64,000 nt of DNA from Bacillus sp. Y1. Its GTDB lineage: Bacteria; Bacillota; Bacilli; Bacillales; Cytobacillaceae. This document shows, one piece after another, positions 53,460 to 61,700 of this stretch. The position numbers were made by a program, and so were the translations under genes. The notes under the pieces are model-generated. The model was given only the letters and a program-made list of their open reading frames with translations. It made no database searches and was not told the origin of the DNA. The stretch is taken from positions 1,006,501 through 1,070,500 of the forward strand of contig NZ_CP030028.1 of the NCBI RefSeq assembly GCF_003586445.1. Reading direction: 5' to 3'. Every line of letters begins with the position of its first letter. Position 1 is the stretch's first letter.

Positions 53460-55838
53460 TTATTTAAATAGAAGAATCTTACCAACTGTGCCATCAGAGC
53501 TTTGGCCAATTACGCGAACCTTTAACCCCAATTGAGGTACGTTACGTCCAGCATCAACCAAACCTTCGTTTGAATAATCTGCACTGTCATCGAATAAAGG
53601 AGAGCGTTGAGTAAAATTATCTTTCATTGTGATTCCTAGAGTACTAGTGTAATCTAAGAACATTTTATCTGTTTTATTAACATTGAAGGCTGCATCGTGA
53701 ATTTGATAGCGAGTAGAACCAACTGCACCGTCACTCCAGTAGTTCGTGTGCTGATCCGCGTCAACCACACCAACAAAACCATCGCCAGGGTGAATTCCTG
53801 TCCAGTTAGAATCGAACTTTTTATCAACATACCAAACCACTAAGCCTTGGTCATAACTCATTAAGCTAGCACCACGACGAATATTTGCTAATCCTTCGTC
53901 AACGCCGTTGTGGCTGCGCCATTCCAGCAAGTAGTAATGTTCGGAAGTTACAACTCCATTTGATTTTGAGAAGCCGTCAGATTCGAACGATGATTCTCCC
54001 TCAGCATCATCAAATACAACTTGTTCTCCGTTAACACTTACTGCTACATCGTCTACATAAAGACCTGGAAGTACTGCAGCTACATCAGTCCAGTAGTTGA
54101 TAGAAAGTTCAACTTCTTCACCAACGAAAGCTGATAAATCAAATTCTGCATCCACCCATTTCCCATTAGAAGAGCCTGTGATTCCATGCCCAGGGTTTTG
54201 GTCATGTGGATTAGTTGTTGTTGTTAGGTTACCTGGAATTGTCTCACCATTAACCTGAACAGAAGCATAATCCCAATCAACTTCAATATCGTACCATGTT
54301 TTGAATGTCAACTTAGCTGATGTTGCATCCGTTAAATCTAGAGTAGTAGATAAAGAGTTATCTAAATCATTGGCGCTACCTGAGAAATACATTGATTCCC
54401 CGCTGTATGGAGAAGTAATGACTGTTTCTTTGTCAGGAAGTGTTACTTTTAACACATCGTTATTAGTACCTTTTGAAGCTGCTTCATCTAGAAGGACTTC
54501 AACGCCTGCCTTAGATACATCTGCAATGTCAATTTCAGTACCTGTTTGCCAGTTACCACCTGCAGAAGCTTGTAGCATTTCTTTCATGTATGGGCTAAAG
54601 CCGGTTGGCATAGAACCAGGTAGAGCGCCCGCCCAGCTGCCGCTTGCCATAATAGACCAGTAACCAACTGGTTCACCTTGACCTGTGTACTGAGTGTCAT
54701 ACTCATCAGGAAGGCCTAAATCGTGGCCGAATTCGTGAGCCATAACTCCGACTGCGCCGTCTTCAGGTTCAACTGTGTAGTCGTAAGCAGCCATTGTTCC
54801 ACCCCAATAAGGGACAGTAGCTTCTGTTCCAGCAATCGGGTATACTCCACCCAGGTTCCAACGATGTGACCAAATCGCGTCTCCACCGATTTTTCCACCG
54901 CCAGCTTCTTCACCAACACCAGAGTGGATAACCATTAGATGGTCAACGAGTCCGTCTGGCTCAAGATAATCTCCATCGCCGTCAAGGTCGTAACGATCCC
55001 ATTCGTCATATTCTTCTAGATTAACATTTGGATCTGCTGCTGCAGCATTAAGTGCTTCAGCAATTAAGTTTCTTGGTCTTGCGTCGCTACCATCAGGAGT
55101 AGGGACGTTTCCACCGTAATATGCAGCAGGGTTTTTAGCTTTGTACCATCCAGCGACCGTACCTTCGACAGAGTAGCTACCACCAGATTGTTGTTCATAA
55201 TATTGTTTCATAGATACATAGGTTTTGCCATCTGGACCTTTCCATCCACCTGTTCCAAAAAGCATGTCCTGATAGTGAGCTTGAGAGTATGCCTCTTCGC
55301 CCTCGTAGTACATATCGGTTTCTTCTGGGGTAAGTGTATTATGAGGGAGGTCAGGGTATTCCATTAGTACAACCAGTACTTTATCTGTTCTCGTGCCCCC
55401 GTCCCATGCTTCTTCTTGAACAGAGTCAACGGATTGATTCTTTGTCTGACCAAGCTTGTTTCCATTTCCATTTGTTAAGCTAGAAGTTTTCATTTCCTTT
55501 TGAAGAGCGGCCCGAACATCTTCTTCCTTTTCATGGAGTTCACCAGCTTCCTTTTCAGCTGATGTTGCTTTGTTTTGTAGGAATTTGTTTAAAGCTTTTT
55601 CTGCCTCAGCTGGGCTTGCATTTTGTGCGATTTTGCCTGATGCTTTTAGCATTTTGATTAATCGCTCGTCATTGGCAATACCGAGGTCAAAGGGGGAACC
55701 ACTTGCATGTGAGTGGGAAGCGTGTGAACCACTTGCTGATTCTGCTGCTATTTTTGAACTAATTGGTAGAGTTGTAGATAGCATCCCTACACTTAGTGCT
55801 AAAGCAGCGGCTGTGGATATAACTTTTGAGATTTTCAA
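53460..55838 (-). CDS. inhA: Immune inhibitor A-type secreted metalloprotease (M6 family)
   Basis: A 792-residue secreted zinc protease. The signal peptide covers about 1-30, a propeptide follows to about 110, then the M6 catalytic domain with the zinc motif HEFGHDLGLPDEYD at about 367-380. The C-terminal beta domains (about 480-790) include a MAM/VEG-like stretch (LSINYWTDVAAVLPGLYVDDVAV). The length agrees with InhA. In B. cereus group such enzymes degrade host antimicrobial peptides; in other bacilli they are general extracellular proteases. The 352-base gap upstream holds its promoter region and nothing else I recognise before the repeat at 56123. Confidence 0.9.
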   Translation of the reverse strand: MKISKVISTAAALALSVGMLSTTLPISSKIAAESASGSHASHSHASGSPFDLGIANDERLIKMLKASGKIAQNASPAEAEKALNKFLQNKATSAEKEAGELHEKEEDVRAALQKEMKTSSLTNGNGNKLGQTKNQSVDSVQEEAWDGGTRTDKVLVVLMEYPDLPHNTLTPEETDMYYEGEEAYSQAHYQDMLFGTGGWKGPDGKTYVSMKQYYEQQSGGSYSVEGTVAGWYKAKNPAAYYGGNVPTPDGSDARPRNLIAEALNAAAADPNVNLEEYDEWDRYDLDGDGDYLEPDGLVDHLMVIHSGVGEEAGGGKIGGDAIWSHRWNLGGVYPIAGTEATVPYWGGTMAAYDYTVEPEDGAVGVMAHEFGHDLGLPDEYDTQYTGQGEPVGYWSIMASGSWAGALPGSMPTGFSPYMKEMLQASAGGNWQTGTEIDIADVSKAGVEVLLDEAASKGTNNDVLKVTLPDKETVITSPYSGESMYFSGSANDLDNSLSTTLDLTDATSAKLTFKTWYDIEVDWDYASVQVNGETIPGNLTTTTNPHDQNPGHGITGSSNGKWVDAEFDLSAFVGEEVELSINYWTDVAAVLPGLYVDDVAVSVNGEQVVFDDAEGESSFESDGFSKSNGVVTSEHYYLLEWRSHNGVDEGLANIRRGASLMSYDQGLVVWYVDKKFDSNWTGIHPGDGFVGVVDADQHTNYWSDGAVGSTRYQIHDAAFNVNKTDKMFLDYTSTLGITMKDNFTQRSPLFDDSADYSNEGLVDAGRNVPQLGLKVRVIGQSSDGTVGKILLFK

Positions 55839-56122
55839 ATTTTTCCCTCCATCCTATGGTCTATGTTACTAGTTGAAAAGGTATGTAGAATTTCAATTAT
55901 TTAGTAACACGAGTGATTCAAATATATCAGAATAATTTGAAAATGTTTATAGGGAAAAGTGACTGATTATTCTTGTGTAGATGTAAGAAAATATTGTGAA
56001 TATTTACCTACGAAAAGGATAGTTAAACGGATGAGAAGGAGAGAATAAGGAGATAGGAGAATACCGTCCTAAGAAAGGGATATTGATTTCTTTCAATATT
56101 AATAGACCAGGTGGTTGATTAA

Positions 56123-56192
56123 AAAAGGTGACAGACACCCTCCGTGGACAAATCAGGCTGATTTGTCCACGTGGGGCGCACAGTCACCTTTT
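56123..56192 (-). repeat. Dispersed palindromic element, copy B, acting as pepT terminator
   Basis: The outer arms AAAAGGTGAC (56123-56132) and GTCACCTTTT (56183-56192) are perfect complements. The inner arms GTGGACAAATCAG (56144-56156) and CTGATTTGTCCAC (56158-56170) are perfect over 13 bases with a one-base centre. The right arm runs into the pepT stop codon (56191-56193). On the minus strand the structure ends in GTCACC plus six T, the form of a Rho-independent terminator. Confidence 0.85.
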
Positions 56193-57426
56193 AGTTTGTT
56201 TTTTCCTCAAATAGTCGAGCGATTTCCACTATCACATTTGTTGCCTTTAGCATGTTATCAATGGAGATAAACTCAAATTTTCCGTGGAAGTTCTCTCCGC
56301 CAGTGAAAATATTTGGAGTTGGTAGACCCATATAGGAAAGCTGAGAACCATCAGTTCCTCCACGAATGGGCTCGATAATCGGCGCAATGCCAAGCTTAGT
56401 CATTGCCTCGTGAGCAATATCAACAATCTCTTTAACCGGTTCAATCTTTTCTCTCATATTAAAGTATTGATCGTGAAGCTCAAGCTCAATGGTTCCTTGC
56501 CCATACTTCTCGTTTAAGTTTGTAACAATTTTCTCCATCGTAGCTTTTCTATTATTGAAGCTTGTGCGGTCGAAATCTCGAATAATGTAACTAAGCACAG
56601 TCTTTTCCACATCTCCATGGAAGGAGAGAAGATGGTAGAAGCCTTCATAGCCCTCTGTATATTCCGGTGCTTCTTCACTTGGAAGGAGGCTGTTTAATTC
56701 CATTGCGATCTTAGCTGAATTAACCATTTTACCTTTCGCGGTACCCGGGTGTATATTATTTCCTTTGATTGTTATCTTTGCAGCAGCAGCACTAAAGCTT
56801 TCGTATTGAAGCTCTCCAATAGGTCCACCATCCACTGTATAGGCATAAGTGGCAGCGAATTGATCAACATCAAATTTATGTGGTCCACGTCCAATTTCCT
56901 CATCAGGTGTAAATGCGACACGAATTTTCCCATGTTTAATCTCAGGATGCTGTACTAAGTAGGCCATAGCAGTCATAATTTCCGCTATTCCAGCTTTGTT
57001 ATCAGCGCCAAGTAAGGTAGTTCCATCGGTTGTAATTAAATGATGTCCGATGTAGTTTTTTAAATTAGGAAAATCCTTTGGTGAAAGGACAATATGTAGG
57101 TCTTCGTTGAGAACGATATCGTTGCCGTCATAGTTTTCGTGAAGTAATGGATTCACTCCGTTGCCGGTAAAATCGGTCGCGGTGTCAAGATGGGCTAAGA
57201 AACCAATCGTTGGAACCTCTTTATCTGTATTTGCTGGAATGGTGGCCATAACATAGCCATTTTCATCTATATTAATATCTTCTAGGCCAATTGACTTTAG
57301 CTCATCTACAAGCTTATTGGCAAGTGTAAGCTGACCAGGGGTGGAAGGGCAGGTGTTGCTTTCGTCATTTGATTGCGTGTCAATAACAACATAAGAAATA
57401 AAACGATCAATCAACTCGATTTTCAA
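56191..57426 (-). CDS. pepT: Peptidase T (tripeptide aminopeptidase)
   Basis: A 411-residue cytoplasmic M20B metallopeptidase that removes N-terminal residues from tripeptides. The zinc-site motifs are [12 protein letters not shown] (about 75-86), [13 protein letters not shown] (about 139-151), [15 protein letters not shown] (about 173-187) and [14 protein letters not shown]. The C-terminus has [24 protein letters not shown]. The length matches PepT closely. Monocistronic; the promoter side contains repeat copy C. Confidence 0.95.
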   Translation of the reverse strand: MKIELIDRFISYVVIDTQSNDESNTCPSTPGQLTLANKLVDELKSIGLEDINIDENGYVMATIPANTDKEVPTIGFLAHLDTATDFTGNGVNPLLHENYDGNDIVLNEDLHIVLSPKDFPNLKNYIGHHLITTDGTTLLGADNKAGIAEIMTAMAYLVQHPEIKHGKIRVAFTPDEEIGRGPHKFDVDQFAATYAYTVDGGPIGELQYESFSAAAAKITIKGNNIHPGTAKGKMVNSAKIAMELNSLLPSEEAPEYTEGYEGFYHLLSFHGDVEKTVLSYIIRDFDRTSFNNRKATMEKIVTNLNEKYGQGTIELELHDQYFNMREKIEPVKEIVDIAHEAMTKLGIAPIIEPIRGGTDGSQLSYMGLPTPNIFTGGENFHGKFEFISIDNMLKATNVIVEIARLFEEKTN

Positions 57427-57545
57427 AGCGCTTCAGCTCCTTTTGGGTGATAATTAGGGTTACTAAATTTATGTAACTACAAGAATCATATTATCATAGG
57501 GGAATTCTAGTGTCATGTATCATTTTAACGAGGAAGATGAGAAGG

Positions 57546-57650
57546 ATGTCCGCCACTGGTGGACAAATCCACCTAAAGTGTCCACGAGCGGTGACAGACA
57601 CCCCCGATGGACAAATAGCCTAAAGTGTCCACGAAGGGTGTCTGTCACCT
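57546..57650. repeat. Dispersed palindromic element, copy C
   Basis: GGTGACAGACACCC (57590-57603) and GGGTGTCTGTCACC (57636-57649) are perfect 14-base complements enclosing TGGACA and TGTCCA. A further GGTGGACAAAT and GTGTCCACGAGC lie at 57557-57587. It has the same building blocks as copies A and B. Confidence 0.85.
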
Positions 57651-57676
57651 GGTTTTGCACAGGTTTTGTGAAGGGT

Positions 57677-57762
57677 TGTGAATAACTATTGGTAGAGGGA
57701 GCCCTTTATATACATATTTAAGGTGAATTGTTAACATTATCCACAGGGATGTGGATAATGTT
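57677..57762. promoter_or_regulatory. Cluster of DnaA boxes
   Basis: TTATCCACA (57737-57745) and its reverse complement TGTGGATAA (57750-57758) are two consensus DnaA boxes head to head, four bases apart, inside a perfect 13-base inverted repeat (57733-57745/57750-57762). TGTGAATAA (57677-57685) is a third box with one change. There is no T tract, so a terminator is unlikely. The rest of the 57427-57784 gap holds repeat copy C. Confidence 0.6.
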
Positions 57763-57784
57763 GTGCACAATTTTAATCTCTTCC

Positions 57785-57955
57785 TTAGAACTTTTGGTTC
57801 TGCCCGCTTTTTGCACGCTTATCTGCTGCTTTTGAACGAGCCATTGCTTCTAAGTCATCATGGTCCGCTAGGTCACGGCTAAATTCTACATCCAACCCGT
57901 CTGATTTCATATTTTTTGGTGTTTGTGGAAGTGTTTGTTTTTTACTCAATGCCAT
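57785..57955 (-). CDS. yfhD: YfhD family small protein
   Basis: A 56-residue hydrophilic protein. It reads MALSKKQTLPQTPKNMKSDG, then LDVEFSRDLADHDDLEAMAR and a basic tail. The LPxTPK...DG.DVEFS..LAD..DLEA.AR pattern is that of YfhD as I remember it. It lies next to yfhE and yfhF, as in B. subtilis. Function unknown; it is likely expressed in sporulation or stress. The ATG follows AAAGGGG at short spacing. Confidence 0.8.
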   Translation of the reverse strand: MALSKKQTLPQTPKNMKSDGLDVEFSRDLADHDDLEAMARSKAADKRAKSGQNQKF

Positions 57956-57970
57956 CTGCCCCTTTCATAG

Positions 57971-58006
57971 AAAAAAGTACGGAAATGTAACATATTCCCG
58001 TACTTT
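57971..58006 (-). terminator. Rho-independent terminator between yfhE and yfhD
   Basis: On the minus strand AAAAGTACGGGAA and TTTCCGTACTTTTTT pair with one G-T position and end in a T run. Confidence 0.8.
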
Positions 58007-58047
58007 TATCATTTACCTTCCCGGACATTGTTATGAATGGAAAAAGT

Positions 58048-58176
58048 TTAATGTCTCGACTTTTTACCTGAGAATCCTCCTGCTTGGTCAGCAAGCTTGA
58101 ACTCTCGTGAGTAAGTTACCTCTTGCATGCTTGACAACGTGCTTTTAGACTTATCCTTTTTCTTCTTATCACTCAT
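58048..58176 (-). CDS. yfhE: YfhE family small protein
   Basis: A 42-residue, very basic protein beginning MSDKKKKDKSKSTLSSMQEV and continuing TYSREFKLADQAGG. The SSMQEVTYS.EFK.AD.AGG core is the YfhE pattern. AAAGGATG precedes the ATG. It sits between yfhD and yfhF as in B. subtilis. Function unknown. Confidence 0.82.
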   Translation of the reverse strand: MSDKKKKDKSKSTLSSMQEVTYSREFKLADQAGGFSGKKSRH

Positions 58177-58251
58177 TCAAAAAACATCCTTTCATTAAGG
58201 TAGTATTGACGTTACTAATTTTTACCTTAACGAACCATTTGCATACTTCTT

Positions 58252-59154
58252 TTATGAGTAAATATTATGAAGAGCTTCTGGAAGAGTCGGAAATGTGAAC
58301 GAAAAACCGCTTTTAAGTAATTTTTCTGGAATAACTCTTTGACCTTCTAGCACAAGCATGCTCATTTCACCAAGTAAAAGTTGAAGCGCAAACGAGGGGG
58401 CAGGAATCCAGTGAGGACGATTTAAGACAGACCCAAGCGTTTTTCCAAAGCTCTTCATCGTCACTGCCTCAGGAGCACAAAAATTGATGGGGCCAGACAG
58501 CTCAGTTGAATCAATCACATGCCGAATTCCGTTAACGACATCTTTAATATGTATCCAAGAAAGCCATTGATCTCCAGAGCCAACCGTTCCTCCTGCAAAC
58601 AAATGATAAGGAAGAGCAATCCTTGGCAAAGCACCATCCTTCTTGTCTAATATTACTCCAAAGCGGGCAAATACGGTTCGAACACCAAGTTCTCTAGTCT
58701 CTAGGGTTGCAGCCTCCCATTTTTCCACCGTTTGTGCAAGGAAATCATTTCCGGCTTTTTTAGTTGCTTCAGTAAAAGTATCAACAGTTGAGGTACCGTA
58801 AAAACCAATACCACTGGCATTAATAAGTAATTTTGGTTTTTGCTTTAAGCGCTTAATGATAGAAACTACTTCGTTCGTTGCACTTACTCTGCTATTTACT
58901 ATTCGCGCTTTCCTTTCATCTGACCAACGTCCACTATTAATGGACTCACCAGCGAGATTAATGATTACATCAATAGCTTCAATCTCACTTGCAGGATCCG
59001 CATCTCTAGAAAGCCACTTCACATAAGTGACCCCCTTTTGATACCCATTTTCCTGATTTCGCGTTAAAATAAAAAGATCATGGCCATCCGCTCTGAGGGA
59101 TTCAGTAAGAGCTTTGCCGACAAGTCCAGTCCCGCCTGTAATGGCAATTCGCAT
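58252..59154 (-). CDS. yfhF: TIGR01777-type NAD(P)-binding epimerase YfhF
   Basis: A 300-residue extended-SDR protein. GGTGLVGKALTESL (7-20) binds the cofactor. INLAGESINSGRWSDERKARIVNSR (about 87-111) and the C-terminal GFSFTFPTLPEAL are hallmarks of this sugar epimerase-like family. The reaction is unknown; the E. coli relative is YfcH. Divergent from recX. Confidence 0.9.
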   Translation of the reverse strand: MRIAITGGTGLVGKALTESLRADGHDLFILTRNQENGYQKGVTYVKWLSRDADPASEIEAIDVIINLAGESINSGRWSDERKARIVNSRVSATNEVVSIIKRLKQKPKLLINASGIGFYGTSTVDTFTEATKKAGNDFLAQTVEKWEAATLETRELGVRTVFARFGVILDKKDGALPRIALPYHLFAGGTVGSGDQWLSWIHIKDVVNGIRHVIDSTELSGPINFCAPEAVTMKSFGKTLGSVLNRPHWIPAPSFALQLLLGEMSMLVLEGQRVIPEKLLKSGFSFTFPTLPEALHNIYS

Positions 59155-59254
59155 CAGCTTTCCTCCTATAAAAAATCATTTGCTTTTATTCTACACGATT
59201 GCTTCATATTCAACGTACTCGAATGTGCTACATTACTATAAGAGGTGAATAAAG

Positions 59255-60052
59255 ATGCCAACAATCACAAAAATAACTGCTCAAAAAAAACGAACCGATC
59301 GTTATAATATTTTCCTTGATCATGGAAAAGGAGAAGAATATGGTTTTAGTGTGGATGAGGACGTACTAATTAAACACAGCCTGAAAAAGGGCATGGTACT
59401 TGATGATCTTCTTCTTTCGGAAATAGCGTATTCAGATGATATTCGAAAAGCTTACAACACAGCAGTGAATTATTTAGCACGAATGATGAGAACGGAAGCT
59501 GAAATAAAAAAGCATTTAATTGAAAAAGAAGTGGATGAGGTAATCATTCAAGAGGTTATTCATAAGCTGAATGAATACCAATTCCTAAATGACGAACAGC
59601 TTGCTTTTGCCTATGTAAGAACACAAATGAATACAACGGATAAAGGACCAACCGTCATCAAGCGAGAACTGAAGGAAAAGGGAATATCAGAAGCTTATAT
59701 TCTTGAAGCAATTGATGAGTTTCCCTTTGAACTGCAGCTTGAAAAGGCTATTGCTTTATGTGAGAAATATATGAAGAAAAACAAACAAGAATCACAGAAA
59801 ATCATGAAACAAAAGATCGAACAGCTTTTATTTAGGAAAGGATATAGCTCAGAGATCAACCAAATTGCTTTGGAGCAAATTGAAGAAACAAGTGATGACG
59901 AAGAACTGGAGTCATTGCGTTATCAAGCAGAAAAGTTGGAGCGAAAATACAGTAAATATACTGGATATGAGTATGCGCAAAAAATGAAACAGGCCCTTTA
60001 TCGAAAAGGTTTTTCTATTGACGTTATTACCAAGTACTTAGAGTCCAAATAA
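59255..60052 (+). CDS. recX: Recombination regulator RecX
   Basis: A 265-residue all-helical modulator that binds RecA filaments. It has the RecX repeats with MMRTEAEIKKHLIEKEVDEVIIQEVIHKLNE and LNDEQLAFAYVRTQMNTTDKGPTVIKRELKEKGI. The length matches the longer Bacillus form (yfhG). It reads away from yfhF; its 3' end forms a 12-base inverted repeat with the convergent SDR gene. Confidence 0.93.
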   Translation: MPTITKITAQKKRTDRYNIFLDHGKGEEYGFSVDEDVLIKHSLKKGMVLDDLLLSEIAYSDDIRKAYNTAVNYLARMMRTEAEIKKHLIEKEVDEVIIQEVIHKLNEYQFLNDEQLAFAYVRTQMNTTDKGPTVIKRELKEKGISEAYILEAIDEFPFELQLEKAIALCEKYMKKNKQESQKIMKQKIEQLLFRKGYSSEINQIALEQIEETSDDEELESLRYQAEKLERKYSKYTGYEYAQKMKQALYRKGFSIDVITKYLESK

Positions 60053-60072
60053 TATATAGTTTATTTGGACTC
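60041..60072. terminator. Inverted repeat built from the 3' ends of recX and the SDR gene
   Basis: GAGTCCAAATAA (60041-60052) and TTATTTGGACTC (60061-60072) are perfect complements around eight bases. They contain the last codons and stops of both convergent genes, which both end ESK. No T tract lies beyond either arm, so termination here is uncertain. Confidence 0.5.
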
Positions 60073-60720
60073 GATTACTACACATTCTTTCTCTTTCTGT
60101 GAAAAAATAATCTCTGCCACTTCTGCTGGAGAACGGAATTTGGAAGGGTCCTTTACATGCTCGGAACCTTTCCAAAAGGGTGTGTTCATCCCACCCATAT
60201 ACACCGCTGAAATAAGAACAGATTTTTCTTCATATTCCTTCTGTAAGCTTTCAGTAAATCCTCGAACGGCAAATTTACTTGCGACATAGGCCGCCTCATT
60301 CACTTTTCCCCGAAGTCCAGCGGTTGAAATGATATTCATAACAAAGCTTCCGTCTAATTCGCATATATTTGGGAGAACAGCTTGAGTCATATACATGGTG
60401 CCGAGCACATTCGTTTGGAACATCTCCTCTATCTCATTTTCATTTGCTTTTTCAAAAGGACCGAAAAATCCAATCCCGGCATTGTTAATAAGTCCGACCA
60501 CTTTATACTCCTTTAAAAGGAGTTTGATTTTCTCATCAACCTCCCGTTTGTTTCGTATATCCATAACGGTTATATGTGCGTCATTCAGTAGAATTTTTAC
60601 TTCGGATAAATTTTCTTCTGACCTTCCAACTAAAATAAGATGGAAGCCTTCCTTTCCATACTTTAGGGCAAGCTCTCGACCAAGGCCTGTTCCAGCTCCC
60701 GTGATAATTACAGATTGCAA
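60061..60720 (-). CDS. Short-chain dehydrogenase/reductase
   Basis: A 219-residue SDR. The cofactor loop is TGAGTGLG (about 7-14), NNAG is at about 80-83, and the catalytic set is Ser (IISTAG), Tyr and Lys (YVASKFA). It is shorter than usual for the family but complete. Its substrate is unknown. It lies between recX and yfhH, where B. subtilis has no such gene, so it is probably an insertion into the conserved block. Confidence 0.87.
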   Translation of the reverse strand: MQSVIITGAGTGLGRELALKYGKEGFHLILVGRSEENLSEVKILLNDAHITVMDIRNKREVDEKIKLLLKEYKVVGLINNAGIGFFGPFEKANENEIEEMFQTNVLGTMYMTQAVLPNICELDGSFVMNIISTAGLRGKVNEAAYVASKFAVRGFTESLQKEYEEKSVLISAVYMGGMNTPFWKGSEHVKDPSKFRSPAEVAEIIFSQKEKECVVIESK

Positions 60721-60801
60721 TATGTATCTTCCTTTCGTCTGGAATAATATTATGGTACCATTACGTATACGAAAATACAGCCTAAGAAGCAGGTGGTTGG
60801 G

Positions 60802-61146
60802 ATGGAAAAAGAAAAACGTTACAGTGAACTTTCTGAATTCGAATTACATCAAGAAATAGCTAAACTAAATGAGAAGGCAAGAAAAGCAGAGCAATTAGGG
60901 ATGGTAAATGAATATGCCGTATTAGAAAGAAAAGCGATAATGGCTAAAGCCTATTTATTAAATCCATCAGATTTTAACCCTGGTGATATATATGAGATTG
61001 AAGGAGATCCAGGCGCTTATTTTAAAATCGATTATTTAAACGGAGTGTTTGCGTGGGGCTACCGATTAGCGGGGAGCAAAAAGGAAGAGGCATTGCCAAT
61101 CTCGATGCTGAGAAAAGAGGGAACCAGACAAGCTGATTCCCGATAA
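60802..61146 (+). CDS. yfhH: YfhH family protein (DUF1811)
   Basis: A 114-residue protein. The N-terminal helical hairpin (MEKEKRYSELSEFELHQEIA...) is followed by a C-terminal SH3-like beta region (FNPGDIYEIEGDPGAYFKIDYLNGVFAWGYRL). This matches YfhH. ATG 60802 is preferred, about five bases after AGGTGG; the GTG at 60793 is part of that site. Function unknown. Confidence 0.87.
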   Translation: MEKEKRYSELSEFELHQEIAKLNEKARKAEQLGMVNEYAVLERKAIMAKAYLLNPSDFNPGDIYEIEGDPGAYFKIDYLNGVFAWGYRLAGSKKEEALPISMLRKEGTRQADSR

Positions 61147-61151
61147 TTAAA

Positions 61152-61304
61152 TTAACCTCGAGTACTAGAATTTTTCATCCGTTCTTGTGGATGTGTATTA
61201 ATCGTTCCATCCGCTCTTTTGGAAGCAAATTCAGGTCTCGCCCTTGGTTCGCCCTGAAATTTATTACCGTTTTGGTTTGCAAAATCCTTTGCTTTATTTC
61301 GCAT
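61152..61304 (-). CDS. sspK: Small acid-soluble spore protein K
   Basis: A 50-residue basic, Asn-rich protein beginning [20 protein letters not shown] and ending [17 protein letters not shown]..., which matches SspK of B. subtilis, a minor spore SASP made in the forespore. AGGAGG lies seven bases before the ATG. The gene sits between yfhH and yfhJ, its usual place. It marks the organism as a spore former. Confidence 0.9.
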   Translation of the reverse strand: MRNKAKDFANQNGNKFQGEPRARPEFASKRADGTINTHPQERMKNSSTRG

Positions 61305-61348
61305 CGCTATACCTCCTAAAAATGAGTGATGAAATAATCAAGCACTAT

Positions 61349-61355
61349 TAGTATG
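61349..61355 (-). promoter_or_regulatory. Sigma-G-like -10 element of sspK
   Basis: On the minus strand CATACTA matches the sigma-G -10 consensus (CATAMTA) and lies 44 bases before the sspK start. The -35 region is a poor match. Confidence 0.35.
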
Positions 61356-61398
61356 CTTTACTCTGATGGTATCGATAACTGGAAAAGAGGTGAAATGA

Positions 61399-61668
61399 AT
61401 GGAACATTATCAGCAAAAACTAATTGAATTACTATTAGAAAAAAATGACAAACTTTCATTTGGGCAGGCTCGGACATGGGTGGAACTTTTGTGGGATGAT
61501 TTTGAGACAACAAGAGCAAAGGCTGGTTACTCCTACCGAGGGAGCGAGATGACTGAAAAAATTGTTCGACAATGGATCGATTATTATGGGGATAAGCTTC
61601 ATGATTTTGTCGCTTCCAATCCGAAATATAAGCATCTATTAGAGCAGGACCCAAATGAACTACATTAA
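61399..61668 (+). CDS. yfhJ: YfhJ family protein (WVELL protein)
   Basis: An 89-residue acidic helical protein carrying the eponymous TWVELLWDDFETTRAKAGYSYRG segment (26-48) and VRQWIDYYGDKLHDF (56-70). AAGAGGTG precedes the ATG. It is conserved in this position in Bacillus; function unknown. Confidence 0.9.
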   Translation: MEHYQQKLIELLLEKNDKLSFGQARTWVELLWDDFETTRAKAGYSYRGSEMTEKIVRQWIDYYGDKLHDFVASNPKYKHLLEQDPNELH

Positions 61669-61698
61669 AAAGCGATGTCTACCGGAGACATCGCTTTT
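61667..61698. terminator. Bidirectional terminator between yfhJ and yfhP
   Basis: AAAAGCGATGTCT-ACCGG-AGACATCGCTTTT, perfect over 13 bases, between convergent genes. Confidence 0.9.
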
Positions 61699-61700
61699 CG

